Below, piece by piece: positions 50,633 to 61,976 of a DNA stretch of 64,000 nucleotides. Position 1 is the first letter of the stretch. The number at the start of each line of letters is the position of its first letter. The notes beneath the pieces were generated by a model. It was not told the origin of the DNA. It did not search any database and saw only the letters and a program-made list of their open reading frames with translations. A program made the translations under genes and the position numbers. This DNA is from Thermodesulfobacterium geofontis OPF15 (GTDB taxonomy: Bacteria; Desulfobacterota; Thermodesulfobacteria; Thermodesulfobacteriales; Thermodesulfobacteriaceae). The stretch spans positions 372,001 through 436,000 of the forward strand of contig NC_015682.1 in NCBI RefSeq assembly GCF_000215975.1, given 5' to 3'.

Positions 50633-50661
50633 TTGTTTAAGTTAAAATATTAAGTTAATAT
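50633..50661 (+). promoter_or_regulatory. Putative promoter of the proA-to-dnaE run
   Basis: TTGTTT (50633-50638), a 17-bp spacer and TAATAT (50656-50661) lie 62 bp upstream of proA, which has a good AGGAGG site just before its ATG. The -35 match is only moderate. Confidence 0.4.
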
Positions 50662-50723
50662 TAGCAGAAGTTTTTATTTTGGAAAGGCGTTAATTTTCGA
50701 ATATTTTTAATTAGGAGGGTAGA

Positions 50724-51989
50724 ATGGGAGAGGGAAGGTTTAAGGAGATGATCTTAGAAATAGCAAAAAAGGCTAAAATAGCCTCAAAAAATTTAGTAAC
50801 TCTTTCTTCTAATACCAAAAATGAAGTTTTAAAAAGAGTTGCCCAAAAATTGAGAGAAAGAAAAGAAGAATTAAAAAGGATAAATGAAAAGGATGTGAAT
50901 CAAGCCCTAATTCAAGGACATACCAAAGCTTTCATTGATCGCTTAACCTTAACAGATAAAATAATAGAAGGAATGGCTAAAGGATTAGAAGAAGTTGCAG
51001 CTTTACCTGATCCAGTTGGAGAAGTAGTTAAAATGTGGAAAAGACCTAATGGACTTTGGGTAGGAAGGATGAGAATACCTTTAGGAGTAATAGCTATAAT
51101 TTATGAGAGTAGACCTAATGTGACTATTGATGCAGCAGGACTTTGTTTTAAAAGCGGGAATGCAGTGATTTTAAGAGGAGGAAAAGAAGCCCTAAATTCA
51201 AATATAGCTCTTGGTGAAATCTTTAGAGAAACTTTAAAAGAATTTAATGTTCCAGAAGATGCAGTACAAGTTATTCCTACTCCAGAAAGAAAATTAATGG
51301 AATACATGTTAGAACTTGAAGAATATATAGATCTTGTAATTCCAAGAGGTGGAGAAGGTCTTATAAGATTTGTTACTGAAAAAGCAAGAATGCCAGTTAT
51401 AAAGCACTATAAGGGTGTATGTCATGTATATGTGGATAATGAAGCCGATTTGGAGATGGCTAAAATTATAGCTATAAATGCTAAGTGTCAAAGGCCAGGA
51501 GTTTGTAATGCCATGGAAACCTTGCTTGTTCATAAAGATATTGCAGAAAAGTTTTTACCAGATTTGGCAGAGGAATATAAAAAATATGGAGTAGAGTTAA
51601 GAGGATGTCCAGAAACTTTAAAATATATACCTTGGGCAAAGGAAGCAACTGAGGAAGACTGGTATGCAGAATATTTAGATTTAATCTTAGCTATAAAAGT
51701 GGTTAATTCTTTAGAAGAAGCAATAGAGCATATTTCTAAATATGGAAGCAATCATACAGAAGCAATAGTTACAGAAAACTATTCAAAGGCTATGAAATTT
51801 TTAAAAGAGGTTGATGCAAGTGTAGTTTTAGTGAATGCCTCAACAAGGTTTAATGATGGTGGAGAATTAGGGCTTGGAGCTGAAATTGGTATTTCTACAA
51901 CTAAAATTCATGCTTACGGTCCTATGGGGCTTGAGGAATTAACTACAACTAAATTTATTGTATTTGGTAATGGACAAATCCGAACTTAA
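50724..51989 (+). CDS. proA: Glutamate-5-semialdehyde dehydrogenase (gamma-glutamyl phosphate reductase)
   Basis: ProA reduces glutamyl-5-phosphate in proline synthesis. The 421-residue aldehyde-dehydrogenase-fold protein has the family patterns [35 protein letters not shown], the catalytic Cys in [15 protein letters not shown], and the end [12 protein letters not shown]-like [12 protein letters not shown] with [20 protein letters not shown]. The start has an AGGAGG site. It opens the nine-gene plus-strand run. The partner proB is seven genes further on (60831). Confidence 0.96.
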   Translation: MGEGRFKEMILEIAKKAKIASKNLVTLSSNTKNEVLKRVAQKLRERKEELKRINEKDVNQALIQGHTKAFIDRLTLTDKIIEGMAKGLEEVAALPDPVGEVVKMWKRPNGLWVGRMRIPLGVIAIIYESRPNVTIDAAGLCFKSGNAVILRGGKEALNSNIALGEIFRETLKEFNVPEDAVQVIPTPERKLMEYMLELEEYIDLVIPRGGEGLIRFVTEKARMPVIKHYKGVCHVYVDNEADLEMAKIIAINAKCQRPGVCNAMETLLVHKDIAEKFLPDLAEEYKKYGVELRGCPETLKYIPWAKEATEEDWYAEYLDLILAIKVVNSLEEAIEHISKYGSNHTEAIVTENYSKAMKFLKEVDASVVLVNASTRFNDGGELGLGAEIGISTTKIHAYGPMGLEELTTTKFIVFGNGQIRT

Positions 51990-52605
51990 AAAATTTGGAA
52001 TATTAGGAGGAACTTTTGATCCACCCCATTTAGCCCATTTAAGAATAGCTGAAGAAGTAAGAGAAAATTGGGAACTTGATAAAGTTTTTTTCATCCCTGC
52101 AGGGATTCCTCCTCATAAAAAAGAGGGGTCTTTTTCTTCTTTTGAAGATAGATTACAAATGGTTAAACTTGCGATTGAGGGGAATCCCTATTTTGAAGTT
52201 CTTGACATAGAAAGGGTTATTATTCCTTCTTATACCTTAAAAACTCTTCAAAGATTAAAAGAAATCTATCCAGAAAGTGAGAAATATCTAATTATTGGGT
52301 GGGATAGTTTTTGTGAATTTGAAACTTGGTGGAATTATGAGGAATTTTTAGATTATACAAATATTATAGTTGTACCAAGAGGGATAAAAGACTGGGACTC
52401 AGCTTTAGGATACTTCCATAATAAAATTAGAGAACTTTGGAAAGATAACGACAAAGCGCTTAAGAAAGTATTTTTTGGTAAAACCACATTATTTGATATT
52501 TCAAGTACTTTAATAAGAAAATTGGTAAGTCAAAAAAGATCGATTAGATATTTAGTTCCTGAAAAGGTATATTGGTATATCAAAGAAAAGGGGCTTTATA
52601 GGTAA
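51970..52605 (+). CDS. nadD: Nicotinate-nucleotide adenylyltransferase
   Basis: NadD turns NaMN into NaAD in NAD synthesis and so follows pncB (31548) in the pathway. The protein (211 residues from the ATG at 51970; a TTG at 51958 in the same frame would add four) has the nucleotidyltransferase motif [18 protein letters not shown] near residue 13, [25 protein letters not shown], and [10 protein letters not shown] at the C-terminus. It overlaps proA and is followed by mutS with overlapping stop and start codons (TAATG). Confidence 0.94.
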   Translation: MDKSELKKFGILGGTFDPPHLAHLRIAEEVRENWELDKVFFIPAGIPPHKKEGSFSSFEDRLQMVKLAIEGNPYFEVLDIERVIIPSYTLKTLQRLKEIYPESEKYLIIGWDSFCEFETWWNYEEFLDYTNIIVVPRGIKDWDSALGYFHNKIRELWKDNDKALKKVFFGKTTLFDISSTLIRKLVSQKRSIRYLVPEKVYWYIKEKGLYR

Positions 52606-55202
52606 TGAGAGGAAGTATAAAAGTAGAAATAACTCCTATGTTTAAGCAGTATTTTGAAATCAAAAGTAAATATCCTGATACTATTCTCTTTTTTAGATTA
52701 GGTGATTTTTATGAGATGTTTTTTGAAGATGCAGAAACAGTTGCTCCACTCTTAGGGCTTGTTCTTACAAAAAGGGAAGCAGGCAAAGATTTGATAGCAC
52801 CTATGTGTGGTGTCCCTGCAGATAAAAGTTCAATTTACATACAGAAATTGGTTGATATGGGATTTAAAGTAGCTATTTGTGAACAAATAGAAGAGACAAC
52901 CACAAAAGGATTATTTAAAAGAGAAGTAGTAAAAATATATACTCCAGGACTTCTTACAGATCTTTCCGCTTTATCAGAAAAAGAGAAAAATTATTTGGCA
53001 AGTCTATTTATAGAAAAAAAAGCAGGGTTGAGTTTTTTAGAACTTTCTTGTGGAGAATACATTTTTACAGAACTTAAAAAAGATGAAATACTTTCTGAAA
53101 TTTTAAAAAGAGAACCTAAGGAAATAATATTAAGTAAAAAATTAGAAAATTCAGAATTAGTAAAAATAATTAAACAGAATATTCCTAAAACCCATTTAAG
53201 TTTTGTAGAAGAAAATTTTTTCAAAAAAGAGGGGTTAAAAAATTTTAATTTAGAAATTTTTGAATTTAAAAAATATGAAGAAGGTTTAAAAGCAGCTAAT
53301 GCAATTTTAGAATACTTAAAAATCTACCAACCCTATTTGGTAGATAAAATTTCTGCGCCTCAGTTTTATTATCCAGAAGAATTCCTATTTTTGGATGAAT
53401 CTACTAAAAGGAACTTAGAGCTTATAAGAAATCTTTGGGATGGAAGCGAAAAATACTCCTTATTCTGGGTTCTTGACAAAACCCAAACTCCAATGGGGGC
53501 AAGACTTCTAAAAGAGTGGATACTATATCCTTTAAAGGATATTAAAAAAATCCAAGAAAGGCAAGAAGTAGTAAAGTTTTTTGTGGAAAATAAGACTTTA
53601 AGAGAGGAATTAAAAAAAATTTTAAGAAAGATTTCTGATCTTGAAAGATTAAGTACAAGATGCGCACTAAAATTAGCTAATCCCAAAGAAATGGGATTGC
53701 TAAGAGAAAGTTTAAAATATCTTCCTGAAATAAAAGATATTTTAGAAAAGGAAAACCCCTTATTTTTTCCTAAAAAACTTGAGGAACTTTTAAAAGCTAT
53801 AGAAGATTTTTCAGAACTTTATGAGCTTTTAAATGCTTGGCTTGTTGAAGATCCACCTACAACTTTAAAGGAGGGAGGAATAATAAAAAAAGGGGTTAGC
53901 CAAGAGCTTGATGAACTTTTAGATTTGAAAGAAAATGCAGTTTATTATCTTTCTGAGTTAGAGAAAAGGGAAAAAGAAAAAACAGGGATTCCTAATTTAA
54001 GAATAGGTTATAATAAAGTTTTTGGATATTATTTTGAAGTTTCTAAAAGTTATCTAAAAAGAGTTCCTGTATATTTTGAAAGAAAACAAACTTTAACTAA
54101 TGTAGAAAGATTTGTTACTCCTGAATTAAAAGAACTTGAAAATAAAATTCTTTCTTCAGAAGAAAAAATAAGAAATTTGGAATATGAGTTATTTTTGGAA
54201 TTAAGAGAAAAGGTGGCTTTATATAAAGAAAAACTTAAAACCACAGCTAAGGCATTAGCAGAACTTGATGTTTTTCTTTCTTTAGCATCCGTTGCTATAG
54301 AAAATGATTACACTATGCCAGAAATAACAGAAGAACCAATATTTATAGTAGAAGAGGGAAGGCATCCTGTTTTAGAACAAATCCAAGGTAAGGAAAAATT
54401 TGTTCCTAATTCTTTAGAAATGAATAAAGAGGATGCTACAGTTTTAATTGTTACCGGGCCAAATATGGGTGGGAAATCTACATTTTTAAGACAAAATGCC
54501 TTAATAGCTATAATGGCACAAATGGGAAGTTTTGTTCCTGCAAAATCAGCAAAAGTAGGTATTTTTGACAAAATTTTTAGTCGTATAGGAGCAGGAGATG
54601 AACTCATAAAAGGAAGAAGTACATTTATGGTTGAAATGAGCGAATGTGCATACATTTTAAAAAATGCAACCTCTAAAAGTTTAGTTATTCTTGATGAAGT
54701 TGGGAGAGGAACAAGCACCTTTGACGGTATGTCTCTTGCTTGGGCTATAGCTGAAAATTTATATAAAAAAAGAGTTTTTACTCTTCTTGCTACTCACTAC
54801 ATTGAACTTACAGAACTTGCTAAGCTCTATTCAGGGATTAAAAATTATCGTGTAACTGTAAAGGAATGGAATGGAGAAGTAATATTTTTATATAAGGTTT
54901 TACCAGGGGTTGCTAATCAATCTTATGGAATAGAAGTTGCCAAATTAGCAGGAATTCCTCAAGAAGTTGTTGACAGAGCAAAAGAAATACTTTATAAATT
55001 AGAGAGTAAAAGTTTAAAAGAAACTAAAGAATTAACCTTAGCTCCTAAAAAGGTTTTACAATTGTCTATATTTGAAATGACAAATCCTATAATTGAAAAG
55101 ATTAAAAATCTAAATATAGAGGAAATGACACCCATTTCAGCTCTAAATTTTCTCTGGGAATTAAAAAAAGAAATTTTAGAAAAAGAAAAAAGAGAAAAAT
55201 AA
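52605..55202 (+). CDS. mutS: DNA mismatch repair protein MutS
   Basis: MutS recognises mismatches. The 865-residue protein is full length. The mismatch-reading Phe-x-Glu motif is in RLGDFYEMFFED (near residue 31), the connector and core/lever domains follow, and the ATPase carries GPNMGGKSTFLRQNA (Walker A, near 620), the ST-motif, and LVILDEVGRGTSTFDGMS (Walker B, near 700), then ATHYIELTELA. The start overlaps the nadD stop, and the 3' end overlaps the amidase gene by one base. Nothing suggests a MutS2-type Smr domain. Its partner mutL is not in the window. Confidence 0.96.
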   Translation: MRGSIKVEITPMFKQYFEIKSKYPDTILFFRLGDFYEMFFEDAETVAPLLGLVLTKREAGKDLIAPMCGVPADKSSIYIQKLVDMGFKVAICEQIEETTTKGLFKREVVKIYTPGLLTDLSALSEKEKNYLASLFIEKKAGLSFLELSCGEYIFTELKKDEILSEILKREPKEIILSKKLENSELVKIIKQNIPKTHLSFVEENFFKKEGLKNFNLEIFEFKKYEEGLKAANAILEYLKIYQPYLVDKISAPQFYYPEEFLFLDESTKRNLELIRNLWDGSEKYSLFWVLDKTQTPMGARLLKEWILYPLKDIKKIQERQEVVKFFVENKTLREELKKILRKISDLERLSTRCALKLANPKEMGLLRESLKYLPEIKDILEKENPLFFPKKLEELLKAIEDFSELYELLNAWLVEDPPTTLKEGGIIKKGVSQELDELLDLKENAVYYLSELEKREKEKTGIPNLRIGYNKVFGYYFEVSKSYLKRVPVYFERKQTLTNVERFVTPELKELENKILSSEEKIRNLEYELFLELREKVALYKEKLKTTAKALAELDVFLSLASVAIENDYTMPEITEEPIFIVEEGRHPVLEQIQGKEKFVPNSLEMNKEDATVLIVTGPNMGGKSTFLRQNALIAIMAQMGSFVPAKSAKVGIFDKIFSRIGAGDELIKGRSTFMVEMSECAYILKNATSKSLVILDEVGRGTSTFDGMSLAWAIAENLYKKRVFTLLATHYIELTELAKLYSGIKNYRVTVKEWNGEVIFLYKVLPGVANQSYGIEVAKLAGIPQEVVDRAKEILYKLESKSLKETKELTLAPKKVLQLSIFEMTNPIIEKIKNLNIEEMTPISALNFLWELKKEILEKEKREK

Positions 55203-57601
55203 TGAAAAATATTTTAAAAATTCTATTTTTGATATTATTTTTGGGTTATTTTTTTGTTTTTAATTCTTCAATTTTATTAGCTAAAACTAAATCTTCAAAT
55301 CTATCAAAAAATCCTTCCCAAGAATACATTTATCATACTGTTAGAAGAGGTGAGACTTTAGAGAGTATAGCAAAGAGATATGGTGTTAGTGTAAGTGAGA
55401 TAAGGAGGTGGAACAAATTAAGGAGGGGGAAAGTTAAGGTAGGTCAGAGATTGATAGTAGGGGTTAAGGAGGCAAAGGAGGAAGAAAAAGCAAAAAAAGA
55501 GGCAATAAAAAAAGAAGAAGCTAAAGAAGAGGCTATTTATCACATAGTAAAAAGAGGTGAAACCTTAGATAAGATTGCTAAAAAATATGGAATTTCTGTA
55601 AAGGAATTAAAAGAATTAAATAATTTAAAATCAAATAAAGTTTATGTAGGACAAAAACTAATTATTAAAAAGGAAGAAAAAATAGAGGTAAAAAAAACAA
55701 AAACTGAAAAAATTTCAGAAAAAGAATACATTTATCATACTGTTAGAAGAGGTGAGACTTTAGAGAGTATAGCAAAGAGATATGGTGTTAGTGTAAGTGA
55801 GATAAGGAGGTGGAACAAATTAAGGAGGGGGAAAGTTAAGGTAGGTCAGAGATTGATAGTAGGGGTTAAGGAGGCAAAGGAGGAAGAAAAAGCAAAAAAA
55901 GAGGCAATTGCTGTTTCAGATATAGAAAAAGCTTTTTCAGAGCTTGAAAGAAAATATGAATCATTCCTTTCAAATCCGCAGACTACAAGAACAGATTGGT
56001 TAAAGCTTTTAAGTGAATATAGAAGACTTTATTTATTATATCCAAGTAGTTATGTTGCACCGAAAGCTATATTAAAAACCGCAAATATTTATTTTCATCT
56101 TTATAAAAATTTTTCAGATTCAGAGTCACTTAATAAAGCAATAGAAAGATATAGGTTTTTAATAAGAAATCATCCCAGATCTTCAGAAGCAGAAGAAGCT
56201 TATTATAGACTAATCCAAATTTATAGAGAAGAAGTAAAAGATAAAGAGAAGGAAAAAAGTCTTACAGAAGAATTCAAAGCAAAATATCTAAAAAGTGTAT
56301 ATATTTCTAAACTTGAAGAAAGGGTAGAAGCAAAAGAGAAAGAATCTAAAAAAATAGAAAAAAAGTTAAAGACTAAAAAACCTCAAAAAGAGCTAGTAAA
56401 AAAGATAGCAAGAGAACCCCCAAAAGAAATACCTAAAGAAACAGCAAAAGAAAAAATAGCTTTATTAACTGTTACTCCTAAAAAGGTATTAGAAGTTCAT
56501 CCAATTACAGGAGAGGATTATAGCAGAGTTATTATAAATGTTTCTGATAATTTTGAATACCAGGCTAATATATTAAAAGGAGATAAAGAGAGACCACCAA
56601 GGATATATGTAGATATCTATCCAGCTATTCTTGATAGCAAGGTCTCTAAGGAGATAGACATAAAGGATGCCCTTTTAACAGGTATAAGGGTAGCTCAATT
56701 TGATGAAAAAACAGTAAGAGTAGTGTTAGATTTAAATAGTTTAACTTCCTATAAAATTTTTAAGTTAAGAGAGCCTTATCAATTAGTTTTAGATCTTATA
56801 GGAAAAGAAAAGATTCAAAAAAGTTATGCCAAAGAAGTTCCTAAAAAAGGAGAACCTAAAAAAGAGGAATATATTAATTTAGCCCGTCAATTTGGGTTAG
56901 GTATAAAAAGAATAGTTGTAGATCCAGGACATGGCGGAGAAGACCCAGGAGCAGTGGGTCCTTCAGGATTAAAAGAAAAAGAGGTGACCCTTACTTTAGC
57001 TAAAATGTTAGCGCAAAAATTAAGAAATCAATTAGGAATTGAAGTGATTTTAACCAGAGAAGAAGATAAATTTATTCCACTTATTCAAAGACCAGCTATA
57101 GCTAACAGCAAAAAAGCAGATCTTTTTATTTCTATCCATACAAATGCTTCTCCAGATTCTAAGGGTCGTGGGATTGAAACTTATTATCTTAATTTTACCA
57201 CAGACCCTGAGGCAATGAGAGTTGCAGCTTTAGAAAATGCTGCCTCAGATAAATCCTTAAGTGATCTGCAAGATCTAATAAAAGCAATATTAGTAAATAC
57301 TAAACTTTCAGAATCAAGAATGCTTGCAGAAAAAGTACAAAAAGAACTGGTAAAAACTTTAAGTAGATACTATCCAGATACTATAGATAGAGGAGTAAAA
57401 TCTGCACCTTTTCTTGTTCTTGTAGGAACGAGGATGCCTGCCATATTAGTAGAAGTAGGATTTATAAGCAATCCTGTAGAAGAAAAAAGATTGAAAGATC
57501 AGCAGTATTTAGAAATGGTTGTAGAGGGAATAGCAAAGGGAATAGAAATATATATGCAAAGTCTTAAATTTTCCCAAACTTATTATGAGAAAAAATCCTA
57601 A
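55202..57601 (+). CDS. amiC: Exported N-acetylmuramoyl-L-alanine amidase with three LysM domains
   Basis: The 799-residue protein has a signal segment (residues 4-27), three LysM domains (about 42-86, 111-155 and 176-220), a helical TPR-like part (about 235-340), a Lys-rich linker, an AMIN domain (about 420-540) and a C-terminal Amidase_3 catalytic domain. The zinc ligands are in VVDPGHGGEDPG, KEKEVTL and FISIHTNAS, and a catalytic Glu is in ILVEVGFISNP. It cleaves the stem peptide from peptidoglycan, probably for cell separation. LysM domains 1 and 3 are encoded by a perfect 187-bp repeat. It overlaps mutS and the NamZ-like gene. Confidence 0.93.
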   Translation: MKNILKILFLILFLGYFFVFNSSILLAKTKSSNLSKNPSQEYIYHTVRRGETLESIAKRYGVSVSEIRRWNKLRRGKVKVGQRLIVGVKEAKEEEKAKKEAIKKEEAKEEAIYHIVKRGETLDKIAKKYGISVKELKELNNLKSNKVYVGQKLIIKKEEKIEVKKTKTEKISEKEYIYHTVRRGETLESIAKRYGVSVSEIRRWNKLRRGKVKVGQRLIVGVKEAKEEEKAKKEAIAVSDIEKAFSELERKYESFLSNPQTTRTDWLKLLSEYRRLYLLYPSSYVAPKAILKTANIYFHLYKNFSDSESLNKAIERYRFLIRNHPRSSEAEEAYYRLIQIYREEVKDKEKEKSLTEEFKAKYLKSVYISKLEERVEAKEKESKKIEKKLKTKKPQKELVKKIAREPPKEIPKETAKEKIALLTVTPKKVLEVHPITGEDYSRVIINVSDNFEYQANILKGDKERPPRIYVDIYPAILDSKVSKEIDIKDALLTGIRVAQFDEKTVRVVLDLNSLTSYKIFKLREPYQLVLDLIGKEKIQKSYAKEVPKKGEPKKEEYINLARQFGLGIKRIVVDPGHGGEDPGAVGPSGLKEKEVTLTLAKMLAQKLRNQLGIEVILTREEDKFIPLIQRPAIANSKKADLFISIHTNASPDSKGRGIETYYLNFTTDPEAMRVAALENAASDKSLSDLQDLIKAILVNTKLSESRMLAEKVQKELVKTLSRYYPDTIDRGVKSAPFLVLVGTRMPAILVEVGFISNPVEEKRLKDQQYLEMVVEGIAKGIEIYMQSLKFSQTYYEKKS
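55320..55506 (+). repeat. Direct repeat copy 1 (LysM 1) within the amidase gene
   Basis: This 187-bp stretch is identical to 55722-55908, offset by exactly 402 bp (134 codons). It encodes LysM domain 1 and the following linker. Its codon use (many AGG and GTA-GGT codons) is GC-richer than the flanking sequence. Confidence 0.95.
55722..55908 (+). repeat. Direct repeat copy 2 (LysM 3) within the amidase gene
   Basis: This is identical over 187 bp to 55320-55506 and encodes LysM domain 3 and its linker. The LysM domain between the copies (about 55531-55668) is clearly diverged, so only the outer modules were copied or homogenised. Confidence 0.95.
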
Positions 57602-58769
57602 GGTAATATATGGTGTAGAAAGATTTTTTAAAGAGGAGATCTTTAAAAAATATAAGGGAAAAAGGGTTGCTCTTCTTTGTAATCAGGCTTCTGTAGATTA
57701 TAACTTTACTCCGGTATTTATTCTTTTTAAAAAGCAATTTAAAGGGGATTTTAAACTTATTTTTTCTCCTCAGCATGGTCTTTTTTCTGAAAAACAGGCA
57801 AATATGATATTTTCTGAAGATGAAATAGAACCGATTACTCAAACTCCTGTAATAAGTTTGTATGGAAAAAGATTAAAACCAGAAAAGGAGCATTTGGATG
57901 AAGTAGATATAGTTTTTGTAGATTTACAAGATGTGGGTTGTAGAGTTTATACCTATATATGGACTTTATACCTTTTAATGGAAGCCTGTGAGGAAAATGG
58001 TAAAAAAGTGGTAATATTTGATAGACCTAATCCAATTGGTGCTCAAATTGAGGGTCCTCTTTTAGAACCAAAATATTTTTCCTTTGTGGGAATGGATACA
58101 TTACCTTTGAGACATGGCTTAACTATAGGAGAAATAGCAAATTTATTTAAAAAAAGAAAATTTAAAAATCTTGACTTAGAAGTTATAAAAATGAAAGGAT
58201 ATAAAAAAAATTTTTTATATCCTGAAACTGGTCGTTCTTGGGTTTTTCCATCTCCTAACATACCTACTTGGGAAACAGCCTTAGTTTATCCAGGGCAAGT
58301 GTTATTAGAAGGAACCAATCTTTCTGAAGGAAGAGGAACTACTAATCCCTTTTTAATTTTTGGTGCTCCCTATTTAGAGCTAAAAAATCTTTTTACTTTA
58401 TTTAAAAAAATTTTTTCACCAGCAAAAGACGGTTTTATTCTCAGACCTGTTGTTTTTGAGCCAACTTTTGATAAATGGAAAGGAGAAAAATGTTATGGTT
58501 TCCAATTTCATATAGTAAATTATCATAAATTTAAACCAGTTAAAACAGCACTTTTAATAATTAAAACAATTAAAGAAAATTTTGAGAGCTTTAAATTTAT
58601 TGAGGGTCCCTATGAGTTCGAAGAAAGAAAAAAGCCTATAGAGATTCTTATTGGGAATTCAAAAATTCTTAAATGGTTAGAAGGAAAGGACGAAATTGAC
58701 CTTGATTTTTACTTGTATTATAATTTAAAAAATTATGAGGAGGAAATAGAGGGGTGTAAATTTTACTAA
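57585..58769 (+). CDS. DUF1343/NamZ-like exo-beta-N-acetylmuramidase homologue
   Basis: The 394-residue protein has the DUF1343 (NamZ) core: GKRVALLCNQASVD near residue 24, LIFSPQHGLFSEKQAN, VDIVFVDLQDVGCRVYTYIW, FDRPNPIGAQIEGP, GMDTLPLRHGLTIGEIA, and LEGTNLSEGRGTTNPF near 243. NamZ cleaves terminal MurNAc from glycan fragments in peptidoglycan recycling. There is no signal peptide, so it would act in the cytoplasm on imported fragments. It overlaps the amidase gene by 17 bp, an arrangement that fits peptidoglycan turnover. Confidence 0.88.
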   Translation: MRKNPKVIYGVERFFKEEIFKKYKGKRVALLCNQASVDYNFTPVFILFKKQFKGDFKLIFSPQHGLFSEKQANMIFSEDEIEPITQTPVISLYGKRLKPEKEHLDEVDIVFVDLQDVGCRVYTYIWTLYLLMEACEENGKKVVIFDRPNPIGAQIEGPLLEPKYFSFVGMDTLPLRHGLTIGEIANLFKKRKFKNLDLEVIKMKGYKKNFLYPETGRSWVFPSPNIPTWETALVYPGQVLLEGTNLSEGRGTTNPFLIFGAPYLELKNLFTLFKKIFSPAKDGFILRPVVFEPTFDKWKGEKCYGFQFHIVNYHKFKPVKTALLIIKTIKENFESFKFIEGPYEFEERKKPIEILIGNSKILKWLEGKDEIDLDFYLYYNLKNYEEEIEGCKFY

Positions 58770-58773
58770 CTTA

Positions 58774-60806
<2,033 letters not shown>

Positions 60807-60830
60807 AAAAAAGAACAAATATAGTTTAAT

Positions 60831-61943
60831 ATGGAAAGAAAGGAAAAAATTCAAAAATTACTGAATAAAGTAAAAAAAATAGTTTTGAAAGTAGGAAGTG
60901 CTGTTATTACAAAAGAAGATGAAGGACTTGATTATCAAGTTCTTCATAATTTGTCTTATGAAATTAATAGACTTTGTAAATCAGGCTATAAGGTAGTTTT
61001 AGTTTCCTCTGGAGCTATTGCTTGTGGGAGGGCTAAATTAAAATATTATAAGAAACCTATTTCATTAACAGAAAAGCAAGCATTAGCTGCAGTAGGTCAG
61101 GCAGCTTTAATTCAAGCTTATGAAAACATGTTTCAGCAATATGGAATCCAAGTTGCTCAGGTTTTATTGACTAATGAAGATTTGTCTCAAAGAGAAAGAT
61201 ATTTAAATGCTAAAAAAACTTTAGAAACACTTCTAAATTGGAAGATTATTCCCATTGTAAATGAAAATGATACAGTTACTACAGAAGGGATAAGATTTAG
61301 TGACAATGATATTTTATCAGCATTAGTAGCAGGGACTATAGAAGCTGATATTTTAATAGTTTTATCTGATGTAGATTCACTTTATAAAGAGGATCCAAGA
61401 ATTAATCCTCAAGCTGAAAGAATTAGCGAGGTTGAAGAAATAACCCCAGAAATAATGAATATGGCGGGAAAAAATCCAGGAAGATTAGGAAGAGGAGGTA
61501 TGTATTCTAAGCTTCTTTCTGCTCAAATGGTAAATTCAATGGGAATACCGATGGTTATTCTTCCAGGAAGAACCCCTCTTGTTATAGAAAAATTTTGGAG
61601 CGGAGAAGATATTGGGACCATATTTTGGGCAAAAGAAAGAAAACTCAATATGAGAAAACTTTGGATAAAATATTATATAAAACCAGAGGGTAAACTTTAT
61701 ATTGATCAAGGAGCAGAAAAAGCTATCTTAGAAAATGGAAAAAGTTTATTAATTGGAGGAATTGTAAGTGTGGAAGGTAATTTTCCCAAAGGTGCCTGTG
61801 TAGAATGTGTTAATCTTAAAGGAAAACCTTTAGCTAAGGGTTTAACCAATTTTTCAGCTCAAGAGCTTATCAATTTGAGAATAAATGAAGCTAAAATAAA
61901 TAGAGAAGTTATTCATAGAGATAATCTAGTTATCTTAGATTAA
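60831..61943 (+). CDS. proB: Glutamate 5-kinase
   Basis: ProB phosphorylates glutamate in proline synthesis, and ProA (50724) follows it in the pathway. The 370-residue protein has the amino-acid-kinase domain (VLKVGSAVITKEDE, VLVSSGAIACGRAKL, VNENDTVTTEGIRFSDND, LSDVDSLYKEDPR, GRGGMYSKLLSA) and a C-terminal PUA domain (about residues 280-360, GKLYIDQGAEKAIL, SLLIGGIVSVEG). Both parts are complete. It lies between obg and dnaE, with 34 bp to the latter. Confidence 0.95.
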   Translation: MERKEKIQKLLNKVKKIVLKVGSAVITKEDEGLDYQVLHNLSYEINRLCKSGYKVVLVSSGAIACGRAKLKYYKKPISLTEKQALAAVGQAALIQAYENMFQQYGIQVAQVLLTNEDLSQRERYLNAKKTLETLLNWKIIPIVNENDTVTTEGIRFSDNDILSALVAGTIEADILIVLSDVDSLYKEDPRINPQAERISEVEEITPEIMNMAGKNPGRLGRGGMYSKLLSAQMVNSMGIPMVILPGRTPLVIEKFWSGEDIGTIFWAKERKLNMRKLWIKYYIKPEGKLYIDQGAEKAILENGKSLLIGGIVSVEGNFPKGACVECVNLKGKPLAKGLTNFSAQELINLRINEAKINREVIHRDNLVILD

Positions 61944-61976
61944 TAATAGAATAATTCTTAAGGGGGTGTTTCTTTT

